Part shown: positions 6,401 to 12,874 of the stretch, piece after piece
How the letters are laid out: each line of letters opens with the position of its first letter
Position numbering within the stretch: position 1 is the first letter of the stretch
From: JBOGGN01 sp050744165
GTDB taxonomy: Bacteria > Actinomycetota > Acidimicrobiia > Acidimicrobiales > Palsa-688
Assembly (NCBI GenBank): GCA_050744165.1
Contig: JBOGGN010000346.1
Span: 1-13,275, forward strand
DNA length: 13,275 nt
Direction: 5' to 3'
Notes under the pieces: generated by a model
What the model saw: only the letters and a program-made list of their open reading frames with translations
Told to the model about the DNA's origin: nothing
Databases searched by the model: none
Program-made: the position numbers and the translations under genes

Positions 6401-6961
6401 GTGCCCCTACTTCGGCACAAGCTCATCGTCCTTGTCAGTGCCATAACCCTCATGTGTGCTGCCTCGTCCCTCGGTGCCATCGCCGTGGCACAGTCCTACC
6501 CGCCCGGATCATCGGTGCCAAGTTGCACCCCGGGCAACGTCAACATTGGCCCGCCCGTACCGGTGGGTCAGAGCGTCACCCTCAACCTCTGCGGCGGATT
6601 CACGGCGGGGACGTCGGTCACGATCAAGGTCAACGGCGTCCTCACCAGCGTCACGAAGATGCCCGTCAACGGCGCGGTGACCGTGGTGATCACCGTCGTC
6701 TCCAACACCACGCTCAGCATCGACGATCCCGTTGACGTGCCCGCCATTTGCGGTACCAACACCGTGGTCGCAACCGGGCAGGGCACTCCCGGGACGTCCA
6801 CCGGGACCTTCACCCTGAACTGCAGCACCACGACGACCTCCACGGGCGCACTGGCGCTCACCGGGGCTGACGTGGCCGGGATCATCGTGGTGGCGCTGGT
6901 GTTGCTCGTGGTGGGAAGTCTGTTGGTGGTCGTGCAGCGCCGCCGCCGGCGCGCCGTCTAA
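6401..6961 (+). CDS. Small secreted protein with LAXTG-type cell-wall sorting signal
   Basis: A 186-residue exported surface protein. GTG 6401 is preceded by GGAGGGAG (6387-6394) at six nt and starts a signal peptide (MPLLRHK, hydrophobic core, AIAVA), with likely cleavage before Gln31-Ser32. The mature part is about 120 residues, rich in Thr, Val, Gly and Pro, with four cysteines (first two at C42 and C64; the others in PAICGTN and TLNCSTT), probably a small beta-sandwich with two disulfides. The C-terminus has LALTG (151-155), a hydrophobic helix of about 20 residues and the tail RRRRR. This is the order of a sortase substrate; LAXTG is the pentapeptide reported for class E sortases of high-GC actinobacteria. 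No sortase gene is in the window. I do not recognise the mature domain. Codons upstream of 6401 in the same frame lack export-signal character, so longer starts were refused. Confidence 0.8.
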   Translation: MPLLRHKLIVLVSAITLMCAASSLGAIAVAQSYPPGSSVPSCTPGNVNIGPPVPVGQSVTLNLCGGFTAGTSVTIKVNGVLTSVTKMPVNGAVTVVITVVSNTTLSIDDPVDVPAICGTNTVVATGQGTPGTSTGTFTLNCSTTTTSTGALALTGADVAGIIVVALVLLVVGSLLVVVQRRRRRAV

Positions 6962-7044
6962 CGCAGAGCGTCCCGCACCCGCTGTCCCGCGAGACCCACG
7001 CCGCCTCTGCCCGGTACCCCCGGCAAGTTAACGGTGTTACTGGT

Positions 7045-7074
7045 CAAATCACCGCGGCCGGCCGCGGTGATTTG
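7045..7074. terminator. Perfect 30-bp palindrome, probable bidirectional intrinsic terminator
   Basis: The half-site CAAATCACCGCGGCC is followed directly by its exact reverse complement. As RNA this gives a 13-bp GC-rich stem with a CCGG loop, flanked by AAAT on one side and ATTT on the other. It lies 83 nt beyond the LAXTG gene stop and before the kinase operon. The flanking A/T runs are short (three), as is common in high-GC genomes. Confidence 0.7.
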
Positions 7075-7080
7075 GCATCG

Positions 7081-7238
7081 AAATCGTGACGGTCACTCGG
7101 GATCGTCAGACTCCGTAGGGGTGACGTTCAGTTTGACCAGCCTCGAACCGTTCTGATGGCGACAACTCGGCCTTAGGTCTCGGCCCGGTCGGCGCCGTTG
7201 GCTTCCCAAATCGTGACGACGCTGAGGTTGTAGGGGTG
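7081..7238. repeat. Two-part degenerate direct repeat
   Basis: AAATCGTGACG occurs at 7081-7091 and 7208-7218, and GTAGGGGTG at 7115-7123 and 7230-7238, in the same order. The internal spacing differs by 12 nt. This could be a decayed duplication or paired binding sites; chance is not excluded. Confidence 0.3.
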
Positions 7239-7324
7239 GCGATCCCGACTCGAACGGCGGCGTCGGAGATACCATCGGTGCCGGTCGTTTCCCCGGAGGT
7301 CGGCCAGGAAGGGGCGGAGTGAAG

Positions 7325-7357
7325 TTGACATCTCCGATGTTGGGCTCGGCGGTATGG
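7325..7357 (+). promoter_or_regulatory. Weak promoter candidate for the kinase/vWA operon
   Basis: A perfect TTGACA lies at 7325-7330. The only A/T-containing -10 candidates are GGTATG (7351-7356) or TATGGC (7352-7357), at a spacing of 20-21 nt instead of 17. If used, initiation would fall near 7365 and favour translation from ATG 7393 over ATG 7354. Confidence 0.3.
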
Positions 7358-7392
7358 CCCAAGAGCATCACGCTGCAGAGAGAGCCGATGCC

Positions 7393-8946
7393 ATGAGCGA
7401 TCCGAACACGGAGACCAACGACCTGGTGCGTCGCGCCTTGGCCGCCGCCGTCGCTGACTACGGCGAGCGAGCGCTGTCGACGCCGCAGGTTCTGCGAAAC
7501 GTCTTCGATGACTACCTTCCCGACAACCCGCGGTTGGTTGACGTGCTGACGACCGCCGCCGAAGAAGGCGTCGCCACCACCCTCAACCAGCATCTACAGC
7601 GCAACATGGACATCGGCACCGCCGTCCAGCTGACAACGTCCAGCCTGCGGGACCGGCGAGCCCTGGACCCGGGCGCTAGCGCCTGGGCGGTTATCGAGTT
7701 CGCCCGGGCCATGGGCCACCCGGTGCCCGAGCTCCCAGCACCGGTGGTGGGCCCGGCCGCTTCGGCTGGGCCGCCTCCTAGTTCTTCTGCCGGCCAGCCG
7801 GCATCGGGATACCCCCCGCCGCCGGGTTACCCGTCGTCGTCGCCCGACCCGGCCGGGGCGAGCTTCGCTCCAAGCAGCCCGCCCGGGTATGGGCCCTCCT
7901 CGCCAGCGAGCGGCTCCCAGCCGAGCCAGCCGGGGCCCCCGAGCTACCCGCCAGGTGGTGCCTTTCAACCGGGACCCCCGAGCTACCCCCCGGCGAGCGG
8001 CTCTCAACCGGGACCCCCGAGCTACCCGCCAGGTGGCGCCTTTCATCCGGGGTCACCGAGCTACCCGCCAGGTGGCGCCTTTCAACCGGGGTCACCGACC
8101 TTCCCGCTTGCGGGAGCATCGCAGCCGGCTCCGCCGAGTTTCATACCCTCGGGGGCCAGCCAGCCGGCCCCGCCCGGATATGGGCCATACACGCCACCCA
8201 TTCCGCCCCCTCCACGCCAACCCCAGCCGCCAACGTATATGCCCCCCGGTGGCGGCTCCGGGTGGCCCCCTTCGCCGCCGGGTGGTCCCACCCCGACACC
8301 GGCGAAGAAGCGCAACCCGGCTTTATTCGGGGGTCTCGCCGTGGTGCTGCTCGTCGTGGTGTATTTCGGCGTCGCCGCCGCGGCCAAGTTGCCGCCGTTC
8401 TCCAACTCGACGACCACCACCACCCCGCCACCACCGCCGTCGACGGCGTCTTCGGCGCCTCCGAACAGCACCGGTGGCGGGTCAGCCCTGCCAACGCTGC
8501 AGTCACTGCTGCCCGACGACGTGTCCAACTGCATGAGCTTCACCAACCCGCCTTCGGGCCTCGAATCCGCGGTCACCAACAAGCTGTGCGACGACGCCGG
8601 ATTGGGCACGGGCGCCCAGGTGTACGGGTACCAGTTCGCCAGCAACGGCGCCTATGAAGCGGCCCTGTTGGCTTACAACAACGACAAGAGTTTCGACCAG
8701 GCAACGGCCGGATCATCCTGCCCCCCGAGCGGCAGCTCGAGCGAGGGCCAAGACACCTGGCACGACAAGGCGGGTGCCACCGGTCTGCTGGAATGCCTGA
8801 GCGTGAACGGGACGGCGGCCAATACCAGCGACCCGGTGTACATCTGGACCATCCCTGCCGACAACATCATCTTCGAGGCCATCGGCCCCGACGGCAGCAG
8901 ATTTTCGGCCCTCGACACCTGGTGGACCAACCATGCCCAGGGCTGA
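7393..8946 (+). CDS. Single-pass membrane protein: helical domain, Pro-rich repeats, four-Cys extracellular domain
   Basis: A 517-residue protein heading the kinase operon. Residues about 1-105 form a helical cytoplasmic domain (LVRRALAAAVADYGERAL, LPDNPRLVDVLTTAAEEG, LDPGASAWAVIEFARAMG). It resembles helical modules found in actinobacterial kinase-linked proteins; I have no secure name for it. Residues about 115-305 are Pro/Gly/Ser-rich, with 13-residue tandem repeats (QPGPPSYPPGGAF type). A transmembrane helix follows at about 311-332 (LFGGLAVVLLVVVYFGVAAAA, preceded by KKR). After a Thr/Pro linker, residues about 365-517 form an outside domain with four cysteines (C380, C399, C443, C468) that resembles sensor domains found at the C-terminus of actinobacterial receptor kinases. 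No kinase domain is present. ATG 7393 is preferred (GAGAG eight nt upstream); ATG 7354 is in frame. The next gene starts 30 bp on. I infer a membrane receptor or scaffold for the kinases. Confidence 0.85.
   Translation: MSDPNTETNDLVRRALAAAVADYGERALSTPQVLRNVFDDYLPDNPRLVDVLTTAAEEGVATTLNQHLQRNMDIGTAVQLTTSSLRDRRALDPGASAWAVIEFARAMGHPVPELPAPVVGPAASAGPPPSSSAGQPASGYPPPPGYPSSSPDPAGASFAPSSPPGYGPSSPASGSQPSQPGPPSYPPGGAFQPGPPSYPPASGSQPGPPSYPPGGAFHPGSPSYPPGGAFQPGSPTFPLAGASQPAPPSFIPSGASQPAPPGYGPYTPPIPPPPRQPQPPTYMPPGGGSGWPPSPPGGPTPTPAKKRNPALFGGLAVVLLVVVYFGVAAAAKLPPFSNSTTTTTPPPPPSTASSAPPNSTGGGSALPTLQSLLPDDVSNCMSFTNPPSGLESAVTNKLCDDAGLGTGAQVYGYQFASNGAYEAALLAYNNDKSFDQATAGSSCPPSGSSSEGQDTWHDKAGATGLLECLSVNGTAANTSDPVYIWTIPADNIIFEAIGPDGSRFSALDTWWTNHAQG
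7927..8199 (+). repeat. 39-bp tandem repeat encoding a Pro-rich stalk
   Basis: Seven in-frame 39-nt units start at 7927, 7966, 8005, 8044, 8083, 8122 and 8161. Each encodes 13 residues of the pattern Q/H-P-G/A-x-P-S/T-Y/F-x-P-x-x-A/S-x. Units 1-4 are nearly identical at DNA level and units 5-7 have diverged, so the array has probably grown from its 5' side and may vary in copy number between strains. Confidence 0.85.
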
Positions 8947-8976
8947 TGCCTGAGCCGGCCAGGTAGGACGCGCACT

Positions 8977-10644
8977 ATGCCGGCTGGCCAATCGGTCGAC
9001 CTTGGCATTCCCGGCACCACCGATGCCGTGGAGATCGGCCGTGGCGGATTCGCGGTCGTGTACCGGGCCATGCAGCCGGCCTTCGAGCGATACGTGGCGG
9101 TAAAGATCTTCGGCAACTTGACGGTGGATGACGCCACCCGGGAGGCGTTCCAGCGGGAATGCCGCGCCATCGGGCGCATCGCCGGCCGGCCCAACGTCCT
9201 GGCGGTCCACGAGGCGGGCATGACCGCCAAAGGCCGGCCGTTTCTCGTCATGGCCTTCATGGCGCAGGGCTCGCTGCAGGACGAACTCGACCGCACTGGA
9301 CCCTTCCCGTGGCCGCGCGCGGTCGACATCGGCATCAAGCTGGCCTCCGCACTCGATCTGGCCCATCGATCGTCGGTGCTCCATCGCGATGTCAAGCCCG
9401 ACAACATCCTCATCTCCGACGACGGCGAACCCCAGCTGGCCGACTTCGGCATCGCCCGATTGACCAACGTGACCCGCCTGGCCCGCAGCTCGCTGGCCTT
9501 CACCCCGGCCCACGTACCTCCCGAGGTAGCCGCGGGCCAGCCGGCGACCGCGGTCGGCGACGTGTACTCGCTGGCATCGACGCTGTTCATGCTGATAGCG
9601 GGCCGGGCAGCGTTCGTGGAGCGGCCCGAGGACACCTTGTTCACGGTGATGAATCGGGTGTCGACGGCACCGGTGCCTAACCTCCTCCGGCCGCGCCGCG
9701 TGCCCGAGGCGGTGTGCGCCGCAATCGAGCGCACCATGGCCAAGGACCCGGCGCTGAGGCCCACGTCGGCGGCGGAGTTCGCGGCGCTGCTCGAGGTCGC
9801 CAGAGCAGATGCGTTGCGCCAGGAGGCCGTCCAGGAGGAGGCGAAGCGGACCCGACCGTCGCAGCCGCCCCCGATCGCGGCCACCACGCCCCAGCAGGCG
9901 CCATCAGCCGTGGGGGTGCCGAGGTCTCCCGCCGAACCCGATCGGCCCACCGCCCGGGGTGGCGGCATCATGCCCGGCGGTGGGATCTCCAGCCGCCCGC
10001 TGCACTTCATCATCCTGGCCGACCGCTCCGGGTCAATGAAGGGCGAAAAGATCCAGTCGCTCAATTTCGCGGTCGCCGACATGATGAACCACCTCCAGGA
10101 CTGGGAGCGGGATCAGGAATCGGCCAAGCTCTACATCCGGGCGGTGGCATTCGGCGACGAGGTCACCTGGCACGTCGAGACGCCGACGCCGGTGAGCGAG
10201 CTGCGATGGCAACCGCTAATACCTGAAGGCCGGACGCGCATGGGCCTGGCGCTGAAAACGGTGGCCGAGGTCCTGACGCCGCAGCGCTTGGAGCGCCGGG
10301 CGCTCCGGCCCGCCCTCCTCCTGATCACCGACGGCAAGCCGACCGATGACTTCGACGAAGGGCTGGCGGCACTTTTTTCCACCCCTGCCGGCCGGTCGGC
10401 ACTGCGCCTGGGTCTGGCCATCGGCCACGGCGCCGACGAGTCGGTGTTGAATCGGTTCATCGGCGACCGAAACGTCCCCGTGCTGCACGCCGACAGCGCC
10501 GAGGAGATCACCGCCCGGCTGGTCGCGGTGTCGATCGCCATCTCGCGGATGTCGGAGGTCGGCGCCGACCGGGCGGCCATCGCCCGGCGGGTCCTCGGAC
10601 CGGCAGACGCCACCAGCCGCGCTGGCGACGACTTGATCCTCTGA
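8977..10644 (+). CDS. Ser/Thr protein kinase fused to a TerY-like vWA domain
   Basis: A 555-residue cytoplasmic fusion. Residues about 15-285 are a canonical Hanks-type kinase: glycine loop GRGGFAVV (21-28), VAVK with K43, LHRDVKPDN with catalytic D138, K140 and N143, DFG 156-158, PPE 181-183 in place of APE, then DVYSLA. A charged/Pro-rich linker (about 285-340) leads to a vWA domain (about 343-535) with a complete metal-ion-dependent adhesion site: DRSGS (D349, S351, S353), T420 and LLITDGKPTDD (D452). The vWA sequence (ADRSGSM, INFAV-like SLNFAVADM, TRMGLAL, LGLAIGHGAD) is of the TerY/YegL type. There is no transmembrane helix. ATG 8977 has AGGTAGGA eight nt upstream. The phosphatase gene starts two bp after the stop. 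Expected role: phosphorylate partners recruited by the vWA module; the target is unknown. Confidence 0.93.
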   Translation: MPAGQSVDLGIPGTTDAVEIGRGGFAVVYRAMQPAFERYVAVKIFGNLTVDDATREAFQRECRAIGRIAGRPNVLAVHEAGMTAKGRPFLVMAFMAQGSLQDELDRTGPFPWPRAVDIGIKLASALDLAHRSSVLHRDVKPDNILISDDGEPQLADFGIARLTNVTRLARSSLAFTPAHVPPEVAAGQPATAVGDVYSLASTLFMLIAGRAAFVERPEDTLFTVMNRVSTAPVPNLLRPRRVPEAVCAAIERTMAKDPALRPTSAAEFAALLEVARADALRQEAVQEEAKRTRPSQPPPIAATTPQQAPSAVGVPRSPAEPDRPTARGGGIMPGGGISSRPLHFIILADRSGSMKGEKIQSLNFAVADMMNHLQDWERDQESAKLYIRAVAFGDEVTWHVETPTPVSELRWQPLIPEGRTRMGLALKTVAEVLTPQRLERRALRPALLLITDGKPTDDFDEGLAALFSTPAGRSALRLGLAIGHGADESVLNRFIGDRNVPVLHADSAEEITARLVAVSIAISRMSEVGADRAAIARRVLGPADATSRAGDDLIL

Positions 10645-10646
10645 AC

Positions 10647-11552
10647 ATGACCGACGGGCGTCACTGGCAGGTGTTGGCGGCCAGCGCCGTGGGTGCCGCC
10701 CACGCGGTCAAGGGGGAGCCAGAGCAGGATGCTATGGCCGTTCTCCCGACGGCTGCCACCGCGGGAACCGCCGGGCCCATCGCCGTGGCGGTCGCGGACG
10801 GTCACGGCCACCGGCAGCACTTCCGCAGCCGCCGAGGGGCGCAGCTGGCAGTCGAGGTTGGCTGCCAGGTGACGCTGGCCTACGCCGGGGCTGTGGCAGC
10901 CGCCGCCAATGGCGAAGCCGCGACGCGGCTGGGTCAGGCGGAGGTGGCCCCCGCCATCGTGCGGCGGTGGTGGGAGGTGGTCGCTTCCGATGCCGCCGCG
11001 ACCCCCCTCAGCGATGATGAAGCGGAGCGTGGTGGGCTCGGCACCGAAGAGATGGACCGCGATCCGTGGTTGGCCTACGGGAGCACCTTGTTGGTTGTCT
11101 TGACGGCGGGGCGCTTCGTGCTTTGCCTGCAGATCGGCGACGGTTCGGTGGTCGCCATCGACGACGGCGGCGCGACCAGCACGCCGATACCGAACGACGC
11201 CCGCCTCGACGGCGTCCGCACCACCAGCCTGTGCCAGACCGATGCCACCGCCCAGTTCCGGGTGGGTGTGCTCGACATCGCCGTGGAGCCGCTGCGAGCC
11301 GTGATGGCAGCCACGGACGGTTACGGAAATGCCCAGATTGACAACAGCTGGGAGCCCACAGTGGGCCGGGACCTGGAGCAACTGCTTCGCGAGCGCGGCA
11401 CGGCCTGGGTGGGCGCCAACCTCGGCGAGTGGGTCACCCGTTGCGCCTCGGCGCAGGGCAGCGGCGACGACACGACCGTCGCTCTGCTGGTGCGGGTGGG
11501 CGACGCCGACCCGAACACTGCCTCCGCGGCCGACACCACGTGGCAGTTGTGA
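10647..11552 (+). CDS. PP2C-type protein phosphatase of the TerY-P triad (YegK-like)
   Basis: A 301-residue metal-dependent Ser/Thr phosphatase, cytoplasmic. PP2C landmarks appear in order: GEPEQDA (Q27-D28, first metal-binding block), VAVADGHGH (D51, G52; DGHG), AYGSTLLVVL (the GSTL block), QIGDGSVV (G164-D165), MAATDGY (D224, third metal block) and GSGDDTTVALLV (D274-D275, last metal aspartate). It lacks a membrane segment. The insertion between the second and third blocks and the atypical N-terminus fit the YegK-like branch (PP2C_2) rather than PstP. ATG 10647 follows the kinase-vWA stop by two bp and has no clear Shine-Dalgarno of its own, so translational coupling is likely. Its stop overlaps the next start (GTGA). 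It should reverse phosphorylation by one or both neighbouring kinases. Confidence 0.92.
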   Translation: MTDGRHWQVLAASAVGAAHAVKGEPEQDAMAVLPTAATAGTAGPIAVAVADGHGHRQHFRSRRGAQLAVEVGCQVTLAYAGAVAAAANGEAATRLGQAEVAPAIVRRWWEVVASDAAATPLSDDEAERGGLGTEEMDRDPWLAYGSTLLVVLTAGRFVLCLQIGDGSVVAIDDGGATSTPIPNDARLDGVRTTSLCQTDATAQFRVGVLDIAVEPLRAVMAATDGYGNAQIDNSWEPTVGRDLEQLLRERGTAWVGANLGEWVTRCASAQGSGDDTTVALLVRVGDADPNTASAADTTWQL

Positions 11553-12874
11553 CCACCTACGGGATTCCTTGGCCCGCGCCGTGGCCCGGCCAGCAGCTGC
11601 GAATGGAGCGGGCCGGCACGTTCGTGCTCGTCGGCGACCGACTTGGCGAGGGCAGCCAGGGCATTGTGCACGTGGCCTCGCTGCCCAACGGCGCCCTGTT
11701 TGCACTGAAGTGGTACAAGCCTGGAGCCGCCACAGCCGATCAGTGGCGGACCCTCGACGCGCTGGTGCGCCGAGGCAACCCCCATCCGGCGTTCCTCTGG
11801 CCGCTCGACTTGGTGAGCAGCCCCGAGCTGGCCGGTTTCGGATACCTGATGCCGCTGCGAGAGCGGAGATTCGTGTCCTTCGGCGCCATCTTGCGCCGCG
11901 CCCAACAGCCGTCGTTCCGGGTGACCACCCGGCTGGGCCGGGAGCTCGTCGACGCCTTCGCGGCACTGCACGGAACGGGCCTGTGCTACCGGGACATCAG
12001 CTTCAACAACATCTTCGCGGACCCTGACCAGGGCCAGGTGTGCATCGTCGACAACGACAACATCGGCACCGACACGGCGCCGTCGGGCGTGGGCGGCACC
12101 TTGCGGTTCATGGCTCCCGAGATCCTGCGGGGCGAGGCCTGGCCGTCGGCGGCCAGCGACTTGCACTCCTTGGCGGTGCTGTTGTTCTACCTGTTCGTCC
12201 ACGGCCACCCCCTCGACGGCCGCAAAGTCGAGTCCAGCTTCACCTGGGACGGCTCCGGCCACCAGTCCGAGACCGCGCTGGCCGTGATCCACTACGGCAA
12301 AGATCCGTTGTTCGTGTTTCACCCCACCGACGACGCCAACCGACCAATCGAGGACGACCCGATGTGGGTCTGGTGGCCCATCTACCCGCAGTTCCTGCAG
12401 GATCTTTTCACCACTGCCTTCACCGACGGATTGGCCAACCCCTCACCTCAAGTCCGCATCACCGGGGCCCGCTGGCGCGCCGCCCTCGGCCGGCTGCAGG
12501 ACGACCTGTCGACGTGCGACGGCTGCGGCGCCGCGGTGTTCTATGACCGCAGCTCACCCGGCTACGCCTGCTGGCGGTGTCACACGACACCCTCGCCTCC
12601 GCTGGTGCTGGAGGTCGACACCGCGCGCGTGGTGATGGCAGAGGGCGCCGAGCTGACCAGCAACCATCTGCGCCACGACCGCGACTACCGCACCCAGCTC
12701 GGCCTGGTCGAGGCCGCCGATGGCGGGCCGGCACTTCGCAACTTGTCGAATCGGGAGTGGGACGTGTGGCCCGAGGGCGAGGAGTTTTGCCGCGTCGGAC
12801 CCGGGCAACGCCTTCGCGTACGGCCGATGACGATCGACTTCGGGGCTACCACCGGGCGCATCACGGTCGGTTGA
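11549..12874 (+). CDS. Divergent protein kinase with zinc ribbon and C-terminal beta-rich domain (YegI/TerY-P type)
   Basis: A 441-residue cytoplasmic kinase-like protein. The kinase part (about 20-320) has the glycine loop GEGSQG (33-38), FALKW with K54, CYRDISFNN (Y147-R148-D149, N154; His and the usual Lys are replaced by Tyr and Ser), VDNDN in place of DFG (D168-N169-D170) and MAPEIL. The ATP and metal ligands K54, D149, N154 and D168 are kept, so activity is plausible. A zinc ribbon follows with CDGC (C323, C326) and CWRC (C341, C344). The last 90 residues are beta-rich and contain LRNLSNREW and a terminal TIDFGATTGRI, a tail typical of kinases in the TerY-P triad. GTG 11549 overlaps the phosphatase stop (GTGA, 4 bp); the same frame is open further upstream without start support. 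The 3' end overlaps the convergent membrane-protein gene by 14 bp. Confidence 0.92.
   Translation: MTTYGIPWPAPWPGQQLRMERAGTFVLVGDRLGEGSQGIVHVASLPNGALFALKWYKPGAATADQWRTLDALVRRGNPHPAFLWPLDLVSSPELAGFGYLMPLRERRFVSFGAILRRAQQPSFRVTTRLGRELVDAFAALHGTGLCYRDISFNNIFADPDQGQVCIVDNDNIGTDTAPSGVGGTLRFMAPEILRGEAWPSAASDLHSLAVLLFYLFVHGHPLDGRKVESSFTWDGSGHQSETALAVIHYGKDPLFVFHPTDDANRPIEDDPMWVWWPIYPQFLQDLFTTAFTDGLANPSPQVRITGARWRAALGRLQDDLSTCDGCGAAVFYDRSSPGYACWRCHTTPSPPLVLEVDTARVVMAEGAELTSNHLRHDRDYRTQLGLVEAADGGPALRNLSNREWDVWPEGEEFCRVGPGQRLRVRPMTIDFGATTGRITVG

Larger units (their letters stand above)
6962..7392. other. Non-coding interval between the LAXTG gene and the kinase operon
   Basis: In this 431-bp stretch I see a strong palindromic terminator at 7045-7074, weak direct repeats at 7081-7238 and a possible -35 box TTGACA at 7325-7330 ahead of the operon. 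A minus-strand open frame crosses the second half and runs under the downstream gene. Its translation is low-complexity, Gly/Arg/Pro-rich, without recognisable domain or ribosome-binding site, so I treat it as non-coding. Confidence 0.6.

Noticed and set aside
7045..7074. Attachment site or replication origin element
   Set aside because: No integrase, repeat partner, dnaA box cluster or AT-rich region nearby; a terminator explains the palindrome better.
7093..7593. Minus-strand frame across the non-coding interval
   Set aside because: No recognisable domain, no start signal, compositionally like a shadow; half of it lies under the membrane-protein gene.
7927..8199. CRISPR-like array
   Set aside because: Units are contiguous 39-bp in-frame coding repeats with no variable spacers.
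8673..10082. Long minus-strand open frame (about 469 codons) under the membrane protein and kinase
   Set aside because: Low-complexity Ser/Arg/Ala-rich product, no ribosome-binding site, crosses two well-supported genes.
10131..11966. Long minus-strand open frame (about 611 codons) under the kinase-vWA, PP2C and second kinase genes
   Set aside because: Its translation is Arg/Gly/Ala-rich without domains, and the opposite strand carries three genes with complete catalytic motifs. Long antisense frames are expected in high-GC DNA with biased third positions.
8977..12874. Calling the cluster tellurite resistance
   Set aside because: Only the TerY-P part is present; no TerD, TerC, TerB or TerZ homologue in the window, and the triad occurs without them.
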